Below the pieces are notes generated by a model. It was not told the DNA's origin. It made no database searches and saw only the letters and a list, made by a program, of their open reading frames with translations. 64,000 nt of DNA from Arthrobacter sp. StoSoilB22. GTDB lineage: Bacteria > Actinomycetota > Actinomycetes > Actinomycetales > Micrococcaceae. Every line of letters begins with the position of its first letter. Within the stretch, counting starts at the first letter, position 1. A program made the translations under genes and the position numbers. Below, in pieces: positions 17,917 to 26,928 of this stretch. Location of the stretch: assembly GCF_019977315.1 (NCBI RefSeq), contig NZ_AP024652.1:2542001-2606000 (forward strand). Reading direction: 5' to 3'.

Positions 17917-18655
17917 GGCTGCGGAAGTCGCCGTCGAGAACTTCCGCGTACCCGCGGTAAGCCTCAACAACGGCATCCTCCACCGACTGAACATCCAGGT
18001 GCGGGAGCAGGTCATTGGCCGCACCAGCAGTGGCAGGATCCCACTCCAACCCAAGCGCCGCGTAGCTCGCCGCCAGGACTTCACGAATGGGCTTGGAATC
18101 CTCCACCACAATCACCGAACTGAACAACCACCCGCCGGAAACCACACGTTGGGCTGTACCAATCAGTTTGATGCGGTGTGCAGGGAAATCGGGGTCCTCG
18201 CCGTGGACACTAAACTCCCCCGGACAGTATTCACCGGGAATCTCACCGACGGCGGCATGAACGCCTACGCTTCTCAGCGCTCCGGCCAGCAGCTCACCAA
18301 ACTCGGAAAAACGGGCTTTGGCGCGAACGAGCGCGTCAGGGTGAGGCTCAATGTGATCAATGACCAAGGTCCCTTGGTGATAAGCAGCGGCGCGGCCTCC
18401 GGCTTTGCGTATGAGCGGCTCGAACCCCAGCTCCCGGCACGCCTCTGCCGCAGCCTGAAACCCTGGCAAGTTGGCGTCGCGCTGACCGAAAGCAACCGTG
18501 GGCTGTGGTCGATACAGGCGAAGGGACGGGCCCAGATTTCCGTTACGGGCATGCTGAAGCAGCTCCAAAGCGAAATCAAGGTCCGCAGCCGCACCCATGG
18601 ATTCCTTCTGGCGGTAGACAGTGAGCTGGCGGGCCTCTGCTTCCAACCCGCTCAT
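17906..18655 (-). CDS. Lipoate--protein ligase A family protein (BPL/LplA/LipB fold)
   Basis: A 249-residue protein. The lipoyl/biotinyl-transferase fold is seen in RKAGGRAAAYHQGTLVIDHI (substrate-site Gly/Arg/His loop) and KLIGTAQRV with the conserved Lys. A Cys in YCPGEFSVH sits where octanoyltransferase LipM places its nucleophile region, so ligase versus octanoyltransferase is open. The start ATG shares a base with the upstream thioesterase stop (TGATG), implying one operon with it and dedA. Confidence 0.85.
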   Translation of the reverse strand: MSGLEAEARQLTVYRQKESMGAAADLDFALELLQHARNGNLGPSLRLYRPQPTVAFGQRDANLPGFQAAAEACRELGFEPLIRKAGGRAAAYHQGTLVIDHIEPHPDALVRAKARFSEFGELLAGALRSVGVHAAVGEIPGEYCPGEFSVHGEDPDFPAHRIKLIGTAQRVVSGGWLFSSVIVVEDSKPIREVLAASYAALGLEWDPATAGAANDLLPHLDVQSVEDAVVEAYRGYAEVLDGDFRSLVG

Positions 18656-19458
18656 CAGCTTTTCCTCAGGGTCAGGATCTGCTCGGCCCGCCCGAAGGGT
18701 CCGTTGAGGTCATGGAGCACAGTGGAGGTCAGGCCGATGCCGTCCGCTCCGAAAGAGACCTTGTTATCCAGACCCAGCCATTCACCGGACGGAGCGCGAT
18801 ACATATGGATTTGAAGATCCACGTTAGGAAAAATGTAGCTGTTTTCACCCGGAGGAACGCGTGCGGCTATGCCATTCGCGGTGTCCACCAGCCCCAACAG
18901 GCGGGCCACATCAGAGCTGTCGTTGTGGTTCGTCAGCGGATGAGACGTCCGGATCCAAACCTTGCCTGAACCAGGACGGTGTCCCTCAGCGATGCGCATC
19001 TCCAAAGACCGGATGTAACCGCCGGGCCACACGCTCGCCCCATCCCATGGCTTGCATTCATCAGGGGCCGGCATGGACTCATCCTCCACCGCGGCCACGG
19101 CGCTGGTGTCGCTGGTGATCATGCGCCACGCGGCGGCACGGATAGCCACGCGACCCCCTGCCGAAAGCTCTGCCTGAAGGAGTTCAATGGTCCTTCCCGG
19201 CCTCAGCGTCGAGGTGGTGACCTGGAATTCACCGCCGGGAATCAGCCCGAGGATTTCATAGCTGATCCGCGCCAGGCGAACGTCGTTCCGTGGCTCATGG
19301 CGGACCAAGGCATCTGCGATGATGCCCGACGCCGGAGCCATATGTTGTTCGTGGGGATTCCAGGCACCTTGGGCGTGAAGGGTGGACCGGTAGCGGCCCC
19401 CACCCAGTGATTCGTAGTAAAAGTCGCCGTCCGCCAGTTCCGGTAATGCAGTAGTCAA
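18655..19458 (-). CDS. Thioesterase family protein (TesB-like double hotdog)
   Basis: About 267 residues from TTG 19458, favoured because GAAAGG lies 6 bases upstream and the protein then begins TTALPELADGDFYYESLG as relatives do; a frame extending to 19545 overlaps dedA and seems unlikely. Two hotdog repeats are suggested by HAQGAWNPHEQHMAPASG with the strand pattern after it, and by KVWIRTSHPL with the C-terminal SFGADGIGLTSTVLHD. Substrate unknown; acyl-CoA hydrolysis is the family activity. Confidence 0.8.
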   Translation of the reverse strand: MTTALPELADGDFYYESLGGGRYRSTLHAQGAWNPHEQHMAPASGIIADALVRHEPRNDVRLARISYEILGLIPGGEFQVTTSTLRPGRTIELLQAELSAGGRVAIRAAAWRMITSDTSAVAAVEDESMPAPDECKPWDGASVWPGGYIRSLEMRIAEGHRPGSGKVWIRTSHPLTNHNDSSDVARLLGLVDTANGIAARVPPGENSYIFPNVDLQIHMYRAPSGEWLGLDNKVSFGADGIGLTSTVLHDLNGPFGRAEQILTLRKS

Positions 19459-19489
19459 CCCAGGCCTTTCGCCGATCCAGCTGTAGAAC

Positions 19490-19978
19490 TCAGACCACTG
19501 TATCCGCTGATGTGGCCCTTGCCCGACGCCGACGGAACACAACAACCCACGTAATGGCGGTCACCAGGACCGCCACGCCCACAGCAGCTCCACCAGGTGA
19601 TGCGGCGGCTACCGCCAACCATGCCTCCAGAGCGGCAAGACCAATGGTTGCGTAGAGCAGGGCCCAGATCACAGAACCCGCCACAGCTGCGGGCAAATAT
19701 CGTCGGAGTGGCATACGGGCGGCACCGGCTGCGAGGTTAATGGCAGTTTGGAGGCCAACAGTCAGAAAAGACAGTACGACGGCGTACGGGCCCCAGCGCT
19801 GGATCAGCGCCTGGGCGCGGGCAGCTTTGGGCCGCTCCAAAGAACCACCGAAGCGGGTATGTGCGAACCCGGCCATGGCCCCCCGCCCGATCCAATAAGT
19901 AACGTTGACACGGATCATGACAATCGCGAAGAGCGCTGCGAGTGCGACGCCGAAGGGCAAACTCATGATCTGATCCAC
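19490..19978 (-). CDS. DedA/VTT family membrane protein, short form
   Basis: A 162-residue protein with about four hydrophobic segments (near 8-25, 65-90, 100-120, 128-148) and the DedA-type segments YWIGRGA, RWGPYAVVLSFLTVG and AAGAARMPLRRYLPA. DedA proteins are lipid or proton-coupled flippase-like proteins. It is shorter than most members (about 200). GTG 19978 is preferred because TAGCCT lies 7 bases upstream, giving a leaderless mRNA; ATG 19966 is the alternative. It heads the dedA-thioesterase-ligase run. Confidence 0.82.
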   Translation of the reverse strand: MDQIMSLPFGVALAALFAIVMIRVNVTYWIGRGAMAGFAHTRFGGSLERPKAARAQALIQRWGPYAVVLSFLTVGLQTAINLAAGAARMPLRRYLPAAVAGSVIWALLYATIGLAALEAWLAVAAASPGGAAVGVAVLVTAITWVVVFRRRRARATSADTVV

Positions 19979-19982
19979 TCGA

Positions 19983-19998
19983 CTTAGGCTACCCTAAG
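19983..19998. promoter_or_regulatory. Iron-box-like (DtxR/IdeR) palindrome upstream of dedA
   Basis: CTTAGG-CTAC-CCTAAG has perfect 6-base arms. Its core TTAGGCTACCCTAA differs at one base from TTAGGCTAACCTAA, the right part of the 19-base DtxR/IdeR consensus. It covers the proposed -10 of dedA (TAGCCT on the minus strand). The other third of the full 19-base box is poorly matched, so regulator identity is tentative. Confidence 0.5.
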
Positions 19999-20044
19999 CA
20001 GCGCTTCGCTGAAGACCAGGTCCCGGACTCCTACGGTCAAACCC

Positions 20045-20050
20045 TAGGAT
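20045..20050 (+). promoter_or_regulatory. -10 element of a leaderless promoter
   Basis: TAGGAT ends 6 bases before the ATG at 20057 and there is no Shine-Dalgarno, so transcription should begin at or next to the start codon. The -35 is weak. Confidence 0.45.
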
Positions 20051-20056
20051 GATTCC

Positions 20057-21046
20057 ATGGACCTCCGCGACGCCGCCCAGGAGCTGTACGCCGTGACACC
20101 TCGTGAATTCACGGCGGAACGTACTGCTCTGGTGCGCAAAGCGAAGGACGCCGGGCAAAAAGACTTGGCTCAAGAGATCGGCAGCCTTCCCAAGCCGGCT
20201 GCCGGAGCCTGGGCCATCAACATCCTGACCGTTCACAAACCCGAGGTAATTGACGGCGTCGTACGTTTTGGCATTTCGTTACGAGGCGCCCAGGAGGAGC
20301 AGGACACCGAAGCATTCCGTGAACTCGGGCAGCAACGCCAAAGTCAGCTGACAACAGCCGTCCATTCGGCCAGGGATCTCGCTGCAGAGCTGGGGGCTCC
20401 ACTGAGCGCGGCCGCAACGTCCGATGTTGAGCAGACTTTCAGGGCGGCCATGGCCGATGCCGGGGCAGCCGCCGCGGTACGAACGGGCAGGCTGGTCAGA
20501 GGGCTCAGCGGCAGCGGCTTCGAAGCAGTGGACCTTGCAGGAGCAATAGCTGCGGCAGGTCCCGATGACGAAGCGACCGAAGCTACACAAGAGCGATCAG
20601 TCGAGAGATCAGTCAAGAAGGTGCCCCCACCACACGCCAAGAGCACTCCGACGTCCCAAGACATTCCGCCCAAGGGGAAGGCACCGCAACAGAAGTCCTC
20701 CAAGGAAGAAGCGACGTCCTTGGCCGATCGGCGGGCCGCCAAGCAGCAAGCAGCACTGAAAGAGGCCCGCAGCGAGTTCGACGTCGCCGACCAAACGGCC
20801 AGGGAAGCAGAAGCGGCAGCATCCGAAGCGTGGGACACCGTCAATGCACTGGCTGATCGCCGAACCAAACTCAAAGCCGACATTGAAGACCTCAAGAAAC
20901 GTCTGGCAACCCTTGAAGCCGAGCTCATTGGAGTCACCCGTGATGCAGAATCCGCGGAATCAGAAAAGAAACGGGCCGTGCGGGCCGCAACCCAGCAACG
21001 CCGCGCCGCCGATCAAGCCCAACGGCGCATCGATCGGCTGAGCTAG
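20057..21046 (+). CDS. Hypothetical coiled-coil protein, 329 aa
   Basis: The N-terminal half (about 1-175) is helical with TPREFTAERTALVRKAKDAG and LPKPAAGAWAINIL; the middle is a Ser/Lys/Pro-rich linker (about 185-230). The C-terminal 95 residues are a charged coiled coil rich in Ala, Glu, Lys and Arg. No signal or membrane segment. Proteins of this shape are frequent in actinobacteria with no assigned role. It is convergent with the FAD-Rieske gene, overlapping its stop by 4 bases. Confidence 0.8.
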   Translation: MDLRDAAQELYAVTPREFTAERTALVRKAKDAGQKDLAQEIGSLPKPAAGAWAINILTVHKPEVIDGVVRFGISLRGAQEEQDTEAFRELGQQRQSQLTTAVHSARDLAAELGAPLSAAATSDVEQTFRAAMADAGAAAAVRTGRLVRGLSGSGFEAVDLAGAIAAAGPDDEATEATQERSVERSVKKVPPPHAKSTPTSQDIPPKGKAPQQKSSKEEATSLADRRAAKQQAALKEARSEFDVADQTAREAEAAASEAWDTVNALADRRTKLKADIEDLKKRLATLEAELIGVTRDAESAESEKKRAVRAATQQRRAADQAQRRIDRLS

Positions 21047-22545
21047 TCCTTCTTCTTGACCGGCGACTCCTGCAAATGATGGGTTGCAGGACCCTCAAGA
21101 TATTTGCCCTCGGGGGTGAAGCGCGAACCGTGCAGAGGGCAGTCCCACGATTTTTCGGCATCATTCCACGTCACGATGCCACCCAGGTGTGAGCACCTGG
21201 CCGAAACCATGCAAACGTTGCCGTCCACGGTGGACACTGCGGCTGGTTCACCCTTGTACAGCCCCACAACGCCGGTTCCTTCGGCTGGACGCGTTTGATC
21301 CGTGATGTCAGGATTGGCCTTGATTCTTGCCCTGTCCTCCACCATTCGCTTGGTGGTGCTCGCGTTCAACCGCACGGCTTGGAGCGCTCCTTGGGGCGAG
21401 GTGACGCGGTGATGGATGGTGGTGGCCCAATCGGATTGGCCGCCCAGGATGTCCGAGGTGATGGATAGGGCTGCCGCTACCCCGTTGCTCATCCCCCACT
21501 TGTTGTAGCCGGTGCCGAAAAAGATGCGTCCGTGGCCACGAGGAAGCTTGCCGAAGAACGGCATCAGGTTGGTGGCTTGGTAATCCTGAGCCGACCACGT
21601 ATGGGTGACCTCTGCTCCGGGGTAGTGCCGGGTGGCCCACCCCAGCAGGTCATCCAAATGCGACTTAGGTGATGTCGCCCGGCCCGCCGTGTGCCCATAA
21701 CCACCGACCAGGAGCAGCTCTCCCTCGGGTGTAGGGTGGGTGCGCTGCGAGCGGGTAGGTGAATCGATGGACAGATACATGCCCGTCGGAAGATCGCCCG
21801 GGACCTTCAACGCAGCCGCATAGGAGCGGTTGGGCTCAAGCTTGGCAAAATACAGTCCGCGGTCCAGGATTGGGGTGCCCGTAGCTATCACCACAGTGTC
21901 TGCAGTGAAAGTGCCCTTGCCCGTGGAGACCTCCATAGGCTGCCCGGAAGCTACGTTCTCCACCTGCATGCCCTCGACAATGAGGCCGCCATGGCCTCGA
22001 ATGTCCCTGGCAAGGGTTTCCAGCACATCCATGGGGTGAATCTGGGCCTGGCCTTCGAGTTCCAAAGCCTCCACTATGGGGAACGGCAGCCCGGCGTCAC
22101 GGCTGAAGTGGACGTCCAAACCTGCGTCCCGCGAAACCGCAGCCTCCTTGCGGAGCCGCTGGCCGCCGTCGTCCGTGGTTGCGAAGGTGACCGCGGTCCG
22201 GCGTTGAAACGGGATGCCCTGCTGCTCCATATACTGCGTCAGCCAGGCTTGGCCGGACTTATTGGCCTCCACATAGGCCTGCACCACCTTCAGCGAATAC
22301 TGGCCGCGCAAGGCCGAAAGGGCTCCTCCTTGGAGGAGGCTTAACTTACCGGTGGTGTTACCGGTGGTCACAGCGCCGAGTGTCCTGGCTTCGAAGACCA
22401 CCACGCGCTGCCCGGACCTGGACAACAGCAGGGCAGCCACCATACCGGTGAGCCCCGCGCCCACCACTATGGTGTCAAAGTGCTTTCCTTCGGGAATTGA
22501 GTCGGACATGAAGCGGGATTCCCGGTCCAACCACAGCGATTTCAT
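21043..22545 (-). CDS. FAD-dependent oxidoreductase fused to a C-terminal Rieske [2Fe-2S] domain
   Basis: About 500 residues from ATG 22545 (AGGCAGG upstream). The N-terminal DAO-type FAD domain carries TIVVGAGLTGMVAALLLSRSG and TGNTTGKLSLLQGG; FFGTGYNKWGMSNGVAAA is the second FAD contact. After about residue 400 a Rieske domain follows with CSHLGG and CPLHGSRF, giving both Cys-His pairs. Such fusions pass electrons between flavin and iron-sulfur cluster; the substrate is unknown, with amine or glycine-like compounds possible. No partner gene is adjacent. Confidence 0.92.
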   Translation of the reverse strand: MKSLWLDRESRFMSDSIPEGKHFDTIVVGAGLTGMVAALLLSRSGQRVVVFEARTLGAVTTGNTTGKLSLLQGGALSALRGQYSLKVVQAYVEANKSGQAWLTQYMEQQGIPFQRRTAVTFATTDDGGQRLRKEAAVSRDAGLDVHFSRDAGLPFPIVEALELEGQAQIHPMDVLETLARDIRGHGGLIVEGMQVENVASGQPMEVSTGKGTFTADTVVIATGTPILDRGLYFAKLEPNRSYAAALKVPGDLPTGMYLSIDSPTRSQRTHPTPEGELLLVGGYGHTAGRATSPKSHLDDLLGWATRHYPGAEVTHTWSAQDYQATNLMPFFGKLPRGHGRIFFGTGYNKWGMSNGVAAALSITSDILGGQSDWATTIHHRVTSPQGALQAVRLNASTTKRMVEDRARIKANPDITDQTRPAEGTGVVGLYKGEPAAVSTVDGNVCMVSARCSHLGGIVTWNDAEKSWDCPLHGSRFTPEGKYLEGPATHHLQESPVKKKD

Positions 22546-22612
22546 CAACGAACCTGCCTCTCAATTCACTGGCCTGTGGTGAGGCAAAGAGTAGGCGCGT
22601 CGTTGGTGCTTA

Positions 22613-23104
22613 TCAAGGGGTCGCGGCGCCTACCACCAAAGCCGCTGCGTGCCGCAGTTCAGCGTCCGGATCAGCGGCCCAGCGCTCCAATACGCGTTCC
22701 GCGCGTTCTTTAGCGAGGCCTTCCAGCCGGTCCATTAATGGGCGGACCACATCTTTGGCGAGGGGATCCACCAGTTCCCGTGTCCCGGACTGCCTGATGA
22801 AACCCTCTATACGGGTGAGGTCCGTGTTGACCAGAACGCTGACTTTGGTCTGCAGCAGAACCACTGCTGCAAGTCGCCTCTCGAACACAGGCTCAGCCCA
22901 CAACTCCGAGCTCAAGGCAGTAACGTCGTCATGGTCCAGGGTTTTGTACCGCTTGAGCATGTCCCTCACGGTTCCCCGTACTGCGCCCACCGACGCGCCA
23001 TACACCTTCAAGGTCCCGCCCAAACGCTCACTGGCCTCTGCAGCTTTCTCCCAGGTGGACTCCATCTGCAGTGTGTAGTCCACGAATTCACCGGCTTCAC
23101 TCAC
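22613..23104 (-). CDS. AlkD-like HEAT-repeat protein (DNA alkylation repair family), short
   Basis: A 163-residue helical protein from GTG 23104. GASVGAVRGTVRDMLKRY and SSELWAEPVFERRLAAVVLL resemble the first repeats of AlkD-type glycosylases, and LERWAADPDAELRHAAALV a later repeat. AlkD proteins are usually about 220-240 residues, so the C-terminal helices, including part of the DNA-binding face, seem missing; it may be a divergent short member or a decayed one. A CAAAAT hexamer 6 bases before the GTG suggests a leaderless transcript, divergent from the nuclease gene. Confidence 0.6.
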   Translation of the reverse strand: MSEAGEFVDYTLQMESTWEKAAEASERLGGTLKVYGASVGAVRGTVRDMLKRYKTLDHDDVTALSSELWAEPVFERRLAAVVLLQTKVSVLVNTDLTRIEGFIRQSGTRELVDPLAKDVVRPLMDRLEGLAKERAERVLERWAADPDAELRHAAALVVGAATP

Positions 23105-23164
23105 CCGTCTATTTTGTCAGTGCCTTCCCATAGCGTGGTGCCACCAGCAATCGACAGGAGCAAC

Positions 23165-24253
23165 ATGCCGTCCCAAGAGCTCGCCACCGAGGCATCATTT
23201 CCGGGTGTCCCGGCGGCCTCGTCCATGCCTCACTGGTACCCCACACTGCTCAACACGGTGGCTGACCAGGTCCGCGTCGGCAGGACCCGGGCTCTGGCGG
23301 CCGCCAACAGTGAGTTGCTGAACTCCTACTGGAGCATTGGCCGGCAGCTGGCCGAACGTGAATCCGAGCAAGGCTGGGGTGCCAAAGTAGTCACCCGGCT
23401 GTCCGCCGACATCCGCACCCGGTTCCCGGACGCGAAGGGCTTCTCCCCTAGAAACCTGAGGTACATGAAGAGCTTCGCCCAAGCCTGGCCGGACTTCCCA
23501 ATGTTGCAAGCGCCGCTTGCAACATTGCCCTGGTACCACCAGATCGCACTCTTGGAAAAGCTCGACGACGCCGCCACTCGCCTTTGGTACGCATCGGCAG
23601 CGGCCCAACACGGTTGGTCGCGCAACGTGCTGACGCACCAGATTTCAACGCGTCTCCATGAGCGATCAGGCCAAGCAATCACCAACTTTGCGGCCACTAT
23701 GGTCCCTGCAGATTCGGATCTCGCGCAGCAGGCAACCAAGGACCCCTACGTCTTTGACTTTTTGTCCATGAGTGACCGGCACACTGAACGGGACCTGGAG
23801 CTGCAGTTGGTGAAGCATGTGGAGAAATTCCTGTTGGAGCTGGGCCAGGGTTTCGCCTTTGTGGGCGAGCAGGTCCGGCTGGAGATTGCCGGCGACGAGT
23901 TCTTCGCGGACCTGCTCTTTTACCATCTGAAGTTGCGCTGCTACATGGTGATAGAGCTCAAGGCCGTGAAGTTCGAACCCGGGTTCCTGGGCCAGCTTGG
24001 GATGTACATGGCTGCGGTGGACGATCTCCTGGCGCACCCGGACGACAAGCCCACCATCGGATTGCTTTTGTGTAAGGAGAAGAACAGCGTGGTGGCCGAG
24101 TATGCACTGCGTGGGTTCAACGCTCCCGTGGGCATCGCAGAGTGGCGGACCTCCCTCGCGGATTCCTTGCCCGACGAATTGGTGGCGAGCCTGCCCAGTA
24201 TTGAGACCTTGGAGGCCGAGCTGGCTAGTGAGGCTGCGCGCTTGCAGCGTTGA
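23165..24253 (+). CDS. PD-(D/E)XK nuclease domain protein, YhcG/DUF1016 type
   Basis: A 362-residue protein with CAGGAG before its ATG. The N-terminal DUF1016 half includes NSELLNSYWSIGRQL and FSPRNLRYMKSFAQAWP, a helical module that may bind DNA. The C-terminal half holds the nuclease core: ELGQGFAFVGEQV, then FFADLLFYH (Asp), MVIELKAVKF (E-x-K) and FLGQLGMYMAA (conserved Gln). Members are often found near restriction systems or mobile DNA, but no methyltransferase, toxin partner or integrase is adjacent here. Function is inferred only as a DNA-acting nuclease. Confidence 0.9.
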   Translation: MPSQELATEASFPGVPAASSMPHWYPTLLNTVADQVRVGRTRALAAANSELLNSYWSIGRQLAERESEQGWGAKVVTRLSADIRTRFPDAKGFSPRNLRYMKSFAQAWPDFPMLQAPLATLPWYHQIALLEKLDDAATRLWYASAAAQHGWSRNVLTHQISTRLHERSGQAITNFAATMVPADSDLAQQATKDPYVFDFLSMSDRHTERDLELQLVKHVEKFLLELGQGFAFVGEQVRLEIAGDEFFADLLFYHLKLRCYMVIELKAVKFEPGFLGQLGMYMAAVDDLLAHPDDKPTIGLLLCKEKNSVVAEYALRGFNAPVGIAEWRTSLADSLPDELVASLPSIETLEAELASEAARLQR

Positions 24254-24271
24254 GTTCTCGGGCAGGGTCCC

Positions 24272-25255
24272 CTAGACGTTGTCCTTAAACCAAGCCAGGG
24301 TGTCGTTCCAGGCTGCTGTGGCTTGGGCCTCCACGTAGCGTTCACTGGTGTCGTTGTGGAAGGCGTGGTCAACGCCGGGGTACACCTTGAGCTGGTGCTT
24401 GACGTTGGTTTTATCCAGCGCCTCTTGGAGTTGAGGCATGGAGCCGGTGATGCGGGCATCCTTCTCGGCGTAGACACCGAACACAGCCGGCTTGAGAGTG
24501 GGGACTTTGGTCAAGTCCGGTGCGGGGCCATAGAAGGCCGATGTGGCCTTGAGCCCGCCTATCTCTGTTGACGCCTGCCACGTGATCCCGCCACCGAAGC
24601 AAAAGCCAACCATCGCGATCCGGCCCTCCTCCACATAACCCTGGCCATTGAGGTACTCAAAGGCGGCTTTAAAGTCACCCACGTGCCTTTGGGCACCCGC
24701 CTGCGTCAGAGCGCCCGGGACGGCATCCGGGTCCATCGACGCTGTCCCGCCCTCCCTGCTGAGGAGGTCCAGTGCCAACGCCGCATACCCTTCCTTGGCA
24801 AAACGCCGTGCGACATCCTGGATGTGCGGGGTGAGGCCTCTGTTCTCGTGGCAGATCAACACGCCTGGGCCCCTCTGGCTTCCCTCAGGCCGGGCGAGGT
24901 AACCGCTGATCTCCGTCCCGCCGGAGTCGAACTTCACTGTGGCAGTAACCAGACCCGCCGCGCCCTCTGGAACGGACAACGGGCTCTTGGCGTTGGGAAC
25001 CGCGGTAGTGGCGTTCACGGTGTTCCCCGGAGAAGCCGCCGACGACGTGGTCGATGGCGTGGGCATCGGGTCCGTGGTCTTGGGAACCTCCTCCGGCGTG
25101 CAACCCACCAAGGCCATGGCCGCCCCTGCAGCCGACATGCTTCCCATGATGAACGCCACCCGCCGGGTGAATGTCTTATGCGACATCTCTCCCGAGCGGT
25201 AGTCATCGTAGAACTCTTCGATCAAGTACTTCTCGAACTTCTCCAGCTGCACCAC
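24272..25255 (-). CDS. Dienelactone hydrolase family lipoprotein
   Basis: About 327 residues from GTG 25255, with GGAGG 6 bases upstream; a longer frame to 25342 lacks such a site. An N-terminal region (EKYLIEEFYDDYRSGEMS) precedes a TFTRRVAFIMGS signal-like segment ending in ALVGC, a possible lipobox with twin-Arg character, then a Pro/Thr/Ser linker. The alpha/beta-hydrolase domain has the Cys nucleophile in VGFCFGGGITW, Asp in YAEKDARIT and His in GVDHAFHND. Substrate unknown; it acts at the cell surface if exported. Confidence 0.87.
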   Translation of the reverse strand: MVQLEKFEKYLIEEFYDDYRSGEMSHKTFTRRVAFIMGSMSAAGAAMALVGCTPEEVPKTTDPMPTPSTTSSAASPGNTVNATTAVPNAKSPLSVPEGAAGLVTATVKFDSGGTEISGYLARPEGSQRGPGVLICHENRGLTPHIQDVARRFAKEGYAALALDLLSREGGTASMDPDAVPGALTQAGAQRHVGDFKAAFEYLNGQGYVEEGRIAMVGFCFGGGITWQASTEIGGLKATSAFYGPAPDLTKVPTLKPAVFGVYAEKDARITGSMPQLQEALDKTNVKHQLKVYPGVDHAFHNDTSERYVEAQATAAWNDTLAWFKDNV

Positions 25256-25395
25256 GGCGATCCTCCCGACGATGTGATGATCCTCCCTTGATGTGAAGAC
25301 GTGAGCAAGGGTGAGATGGTTCAGTGCCGGATCTGTCGCCACCTCCCCGGGAATGAGACTCTAATAATGTCAGTGCCCCCTGCCAGAGTTATGAC

Positions 25396-26889
25396 ATGGA
25401 GCGGATTCGGGAAAGGCAAGTGGAGGCGGCGGTTTCCGCTGCGCGTCTTCCTGCCACCTCCGGAGGGTTCGTTCTGTCGGGCACCGTCAGTGGTGATCTG
25501 ATCCAGCAGTTGCGGGTGCTTGAAGATATGAAGTCAGCTATCTCGAGTTTGCAGGCCAAGATCGCTGTTGCCTTTGACCTGGCCCAGAGGCAGGAGCAGG
25601 CACAGCAAGGCGTTCCCGCCTCTGACCAAGGTAAAGGGGTGGGGGCTCAGGTGGCGTTGGCGAGGCGGGAGTCCCCGAACCGTGGGTCGAGGTTGCTGGG
25701 TTTTGCGAAGGCGCTGGTGGTGGAGATGCCGCGGACGTTGACGGCTCTGCGGTCGGGGCAGTTGAATGAATGGCGCGCCACGCTGCTGGTGAGGGAAACG
25801 GCGTGTTTGTCTGTTGAGGACCGGTGCGCGGTGGATGAGGAACTCGCCGCCGATACCGGGACTTTTGATGGCAAGGGTGATAAGGCGATTGTTGCGGCGG
25901 TGAAGGCTGCTGCGTATCGGCGTGATCCGCGGTCGGTGGTGGGTCGTGCCAGCCGTGCCGCTGCTGAGCGGACGGTGAGTTTGCGTCCGGCGCCGGACAC
26001 CATGACATACCTGACGGCGCTGTTGCCGGTAGCTCAGGGGGTGGCGGCTTATGCCGCGTTGTCCCGGGCCGCTGATACTGCCCGTTCCACAGGTGGTGCT
26101 GGCACTGGCGGGGGTGTCGGGTCTGGTGGAGTAGCCCCGACCCGTGGCCAGGTCATGGCCGACACTCTGGTTGAACGGGTTACCGGCACGCCGGGTGGGT
26201 TTTCTGGGATCAACCTGGATCTTGTCATGACCGACCGGACGCTCTTTCAGGGCGATAGTGAACCGGCCCGGCTCAAGGGATATGGAATCGTCCCGGCAGA
26301 GTGGGGAAGGAAACTTCTCGGCCTGGGGCCAAAAGGAAGCTCAGGGCAGGCCGAAAAGTCAGCGCCCGCCGAATGCTCCGTGCCGGTGGCTGACGTCAGG
26401 CACGCCGGTCCCGAGCTAACCGCCCCCGCACCAGTGGCAGCCGCACCGCCGACAGCAAACAGCTTAGGAGCAATACAGACATCACAGTCGGCCCAAGACC
26501 AGGAGTTCGATGTCTGGCTCCGTCGGCTCTACACCGCGCCGGGCACCGGAGAGCTCCTGGCAACGGATTCCAAGGCCCGGTTCTTCCCGGCAAGGCTGCG
26601 GCGATTCATTGAGACCCGTGATGACACTTGCCGGACGCCGTATTGTGATGCGCCCATCCGGCACACAGACCATGTGGTTCCGTGGCGTTCAGGAGGGAAA
26701 ACGAACCTCGCAAACGGGGCTGGTCTGTGCGAAGCATGCAATCACACCAAGGAAAACCCCGGCTGGACCACCCGTGCAGTACAGGCCGACGTGCACACCC
26801 TGGAAATCCGCACCCCCACCGGGCACACCTACCAATCCAAGGCTCCACCCCTACCCGGGCACCAGCCTATGGACGCCGATACCTCCTGA
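25396..26889 (+). CDS. DUF222 (13E12 repeat) protein with C-terminal HNH endonuclease motif
   Basis: A 497-residue protein. DUF222 spans about residues 30-300 ([36 protein letters not shown]). After a variable linker comes an HNH motif: [19 protein letters not shown] and [14 protein letters not shown], retaining the Cys pairs and His residues of the zinc-ribbon ββα-metal fold. This family is multicopy in many actinobacterial genomes and its role is unknown; nuclease activity is inferred. No Shine-Dalgarno is evident. Confidence 0.9.
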   Translation: MERIRERQVEAAVSAARLPATSGGFVLSGTVSGDLIQQLRVLEDMKSAISSLQAKIAVAFDLAQRQEQAQQGVPASDQGKGVGAQVALARRESPNRGSRLLGFAKALVVEMPRTLTALRSGQLNEWRATLLVRETACLSVEDRCAVDEELAADTGTFDGKGDKAIVAAVKAAAYRRDPRSVVGRASRAAAERTVSLRPAPDTMTYLTALLPVAQGVAAYAALSRAADTARSTGGAGTGGGVGSGGVAPTRGQVMADTLVERVTGTPGGFSGINLDLVMTDRTLFQGDSEPARLKGYGIVPAEWGRKLLGLGPKGSSGQAEKSAPAECSVPVADVRHAGPELTAPAPVAAAPPTANSLGAIQTSQSAQDQEFDVWLRRLYTAPGTGELLATDSKARFFPARLRRFIETRDDTCRTPYCDAPIRHTDHVVPWRSGGKTNLANGAGLCEACNHTKENPGWTTRAVQADVHTLEIRTPTGHTYQSKAPPLPGHQPMDADTS

Positions 26890-26928
26890 ATGATGCAAGT
26901 TCTACTGACGCTTGGGGAACAGGACCAC

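Noticed and set aside
25396..26889. DUF222-HNH protein as a homing endonuclease or mobile element
   Set aside because: No intron, intein or terminal repeats were found; the family is usually chromosomal and multicopy.
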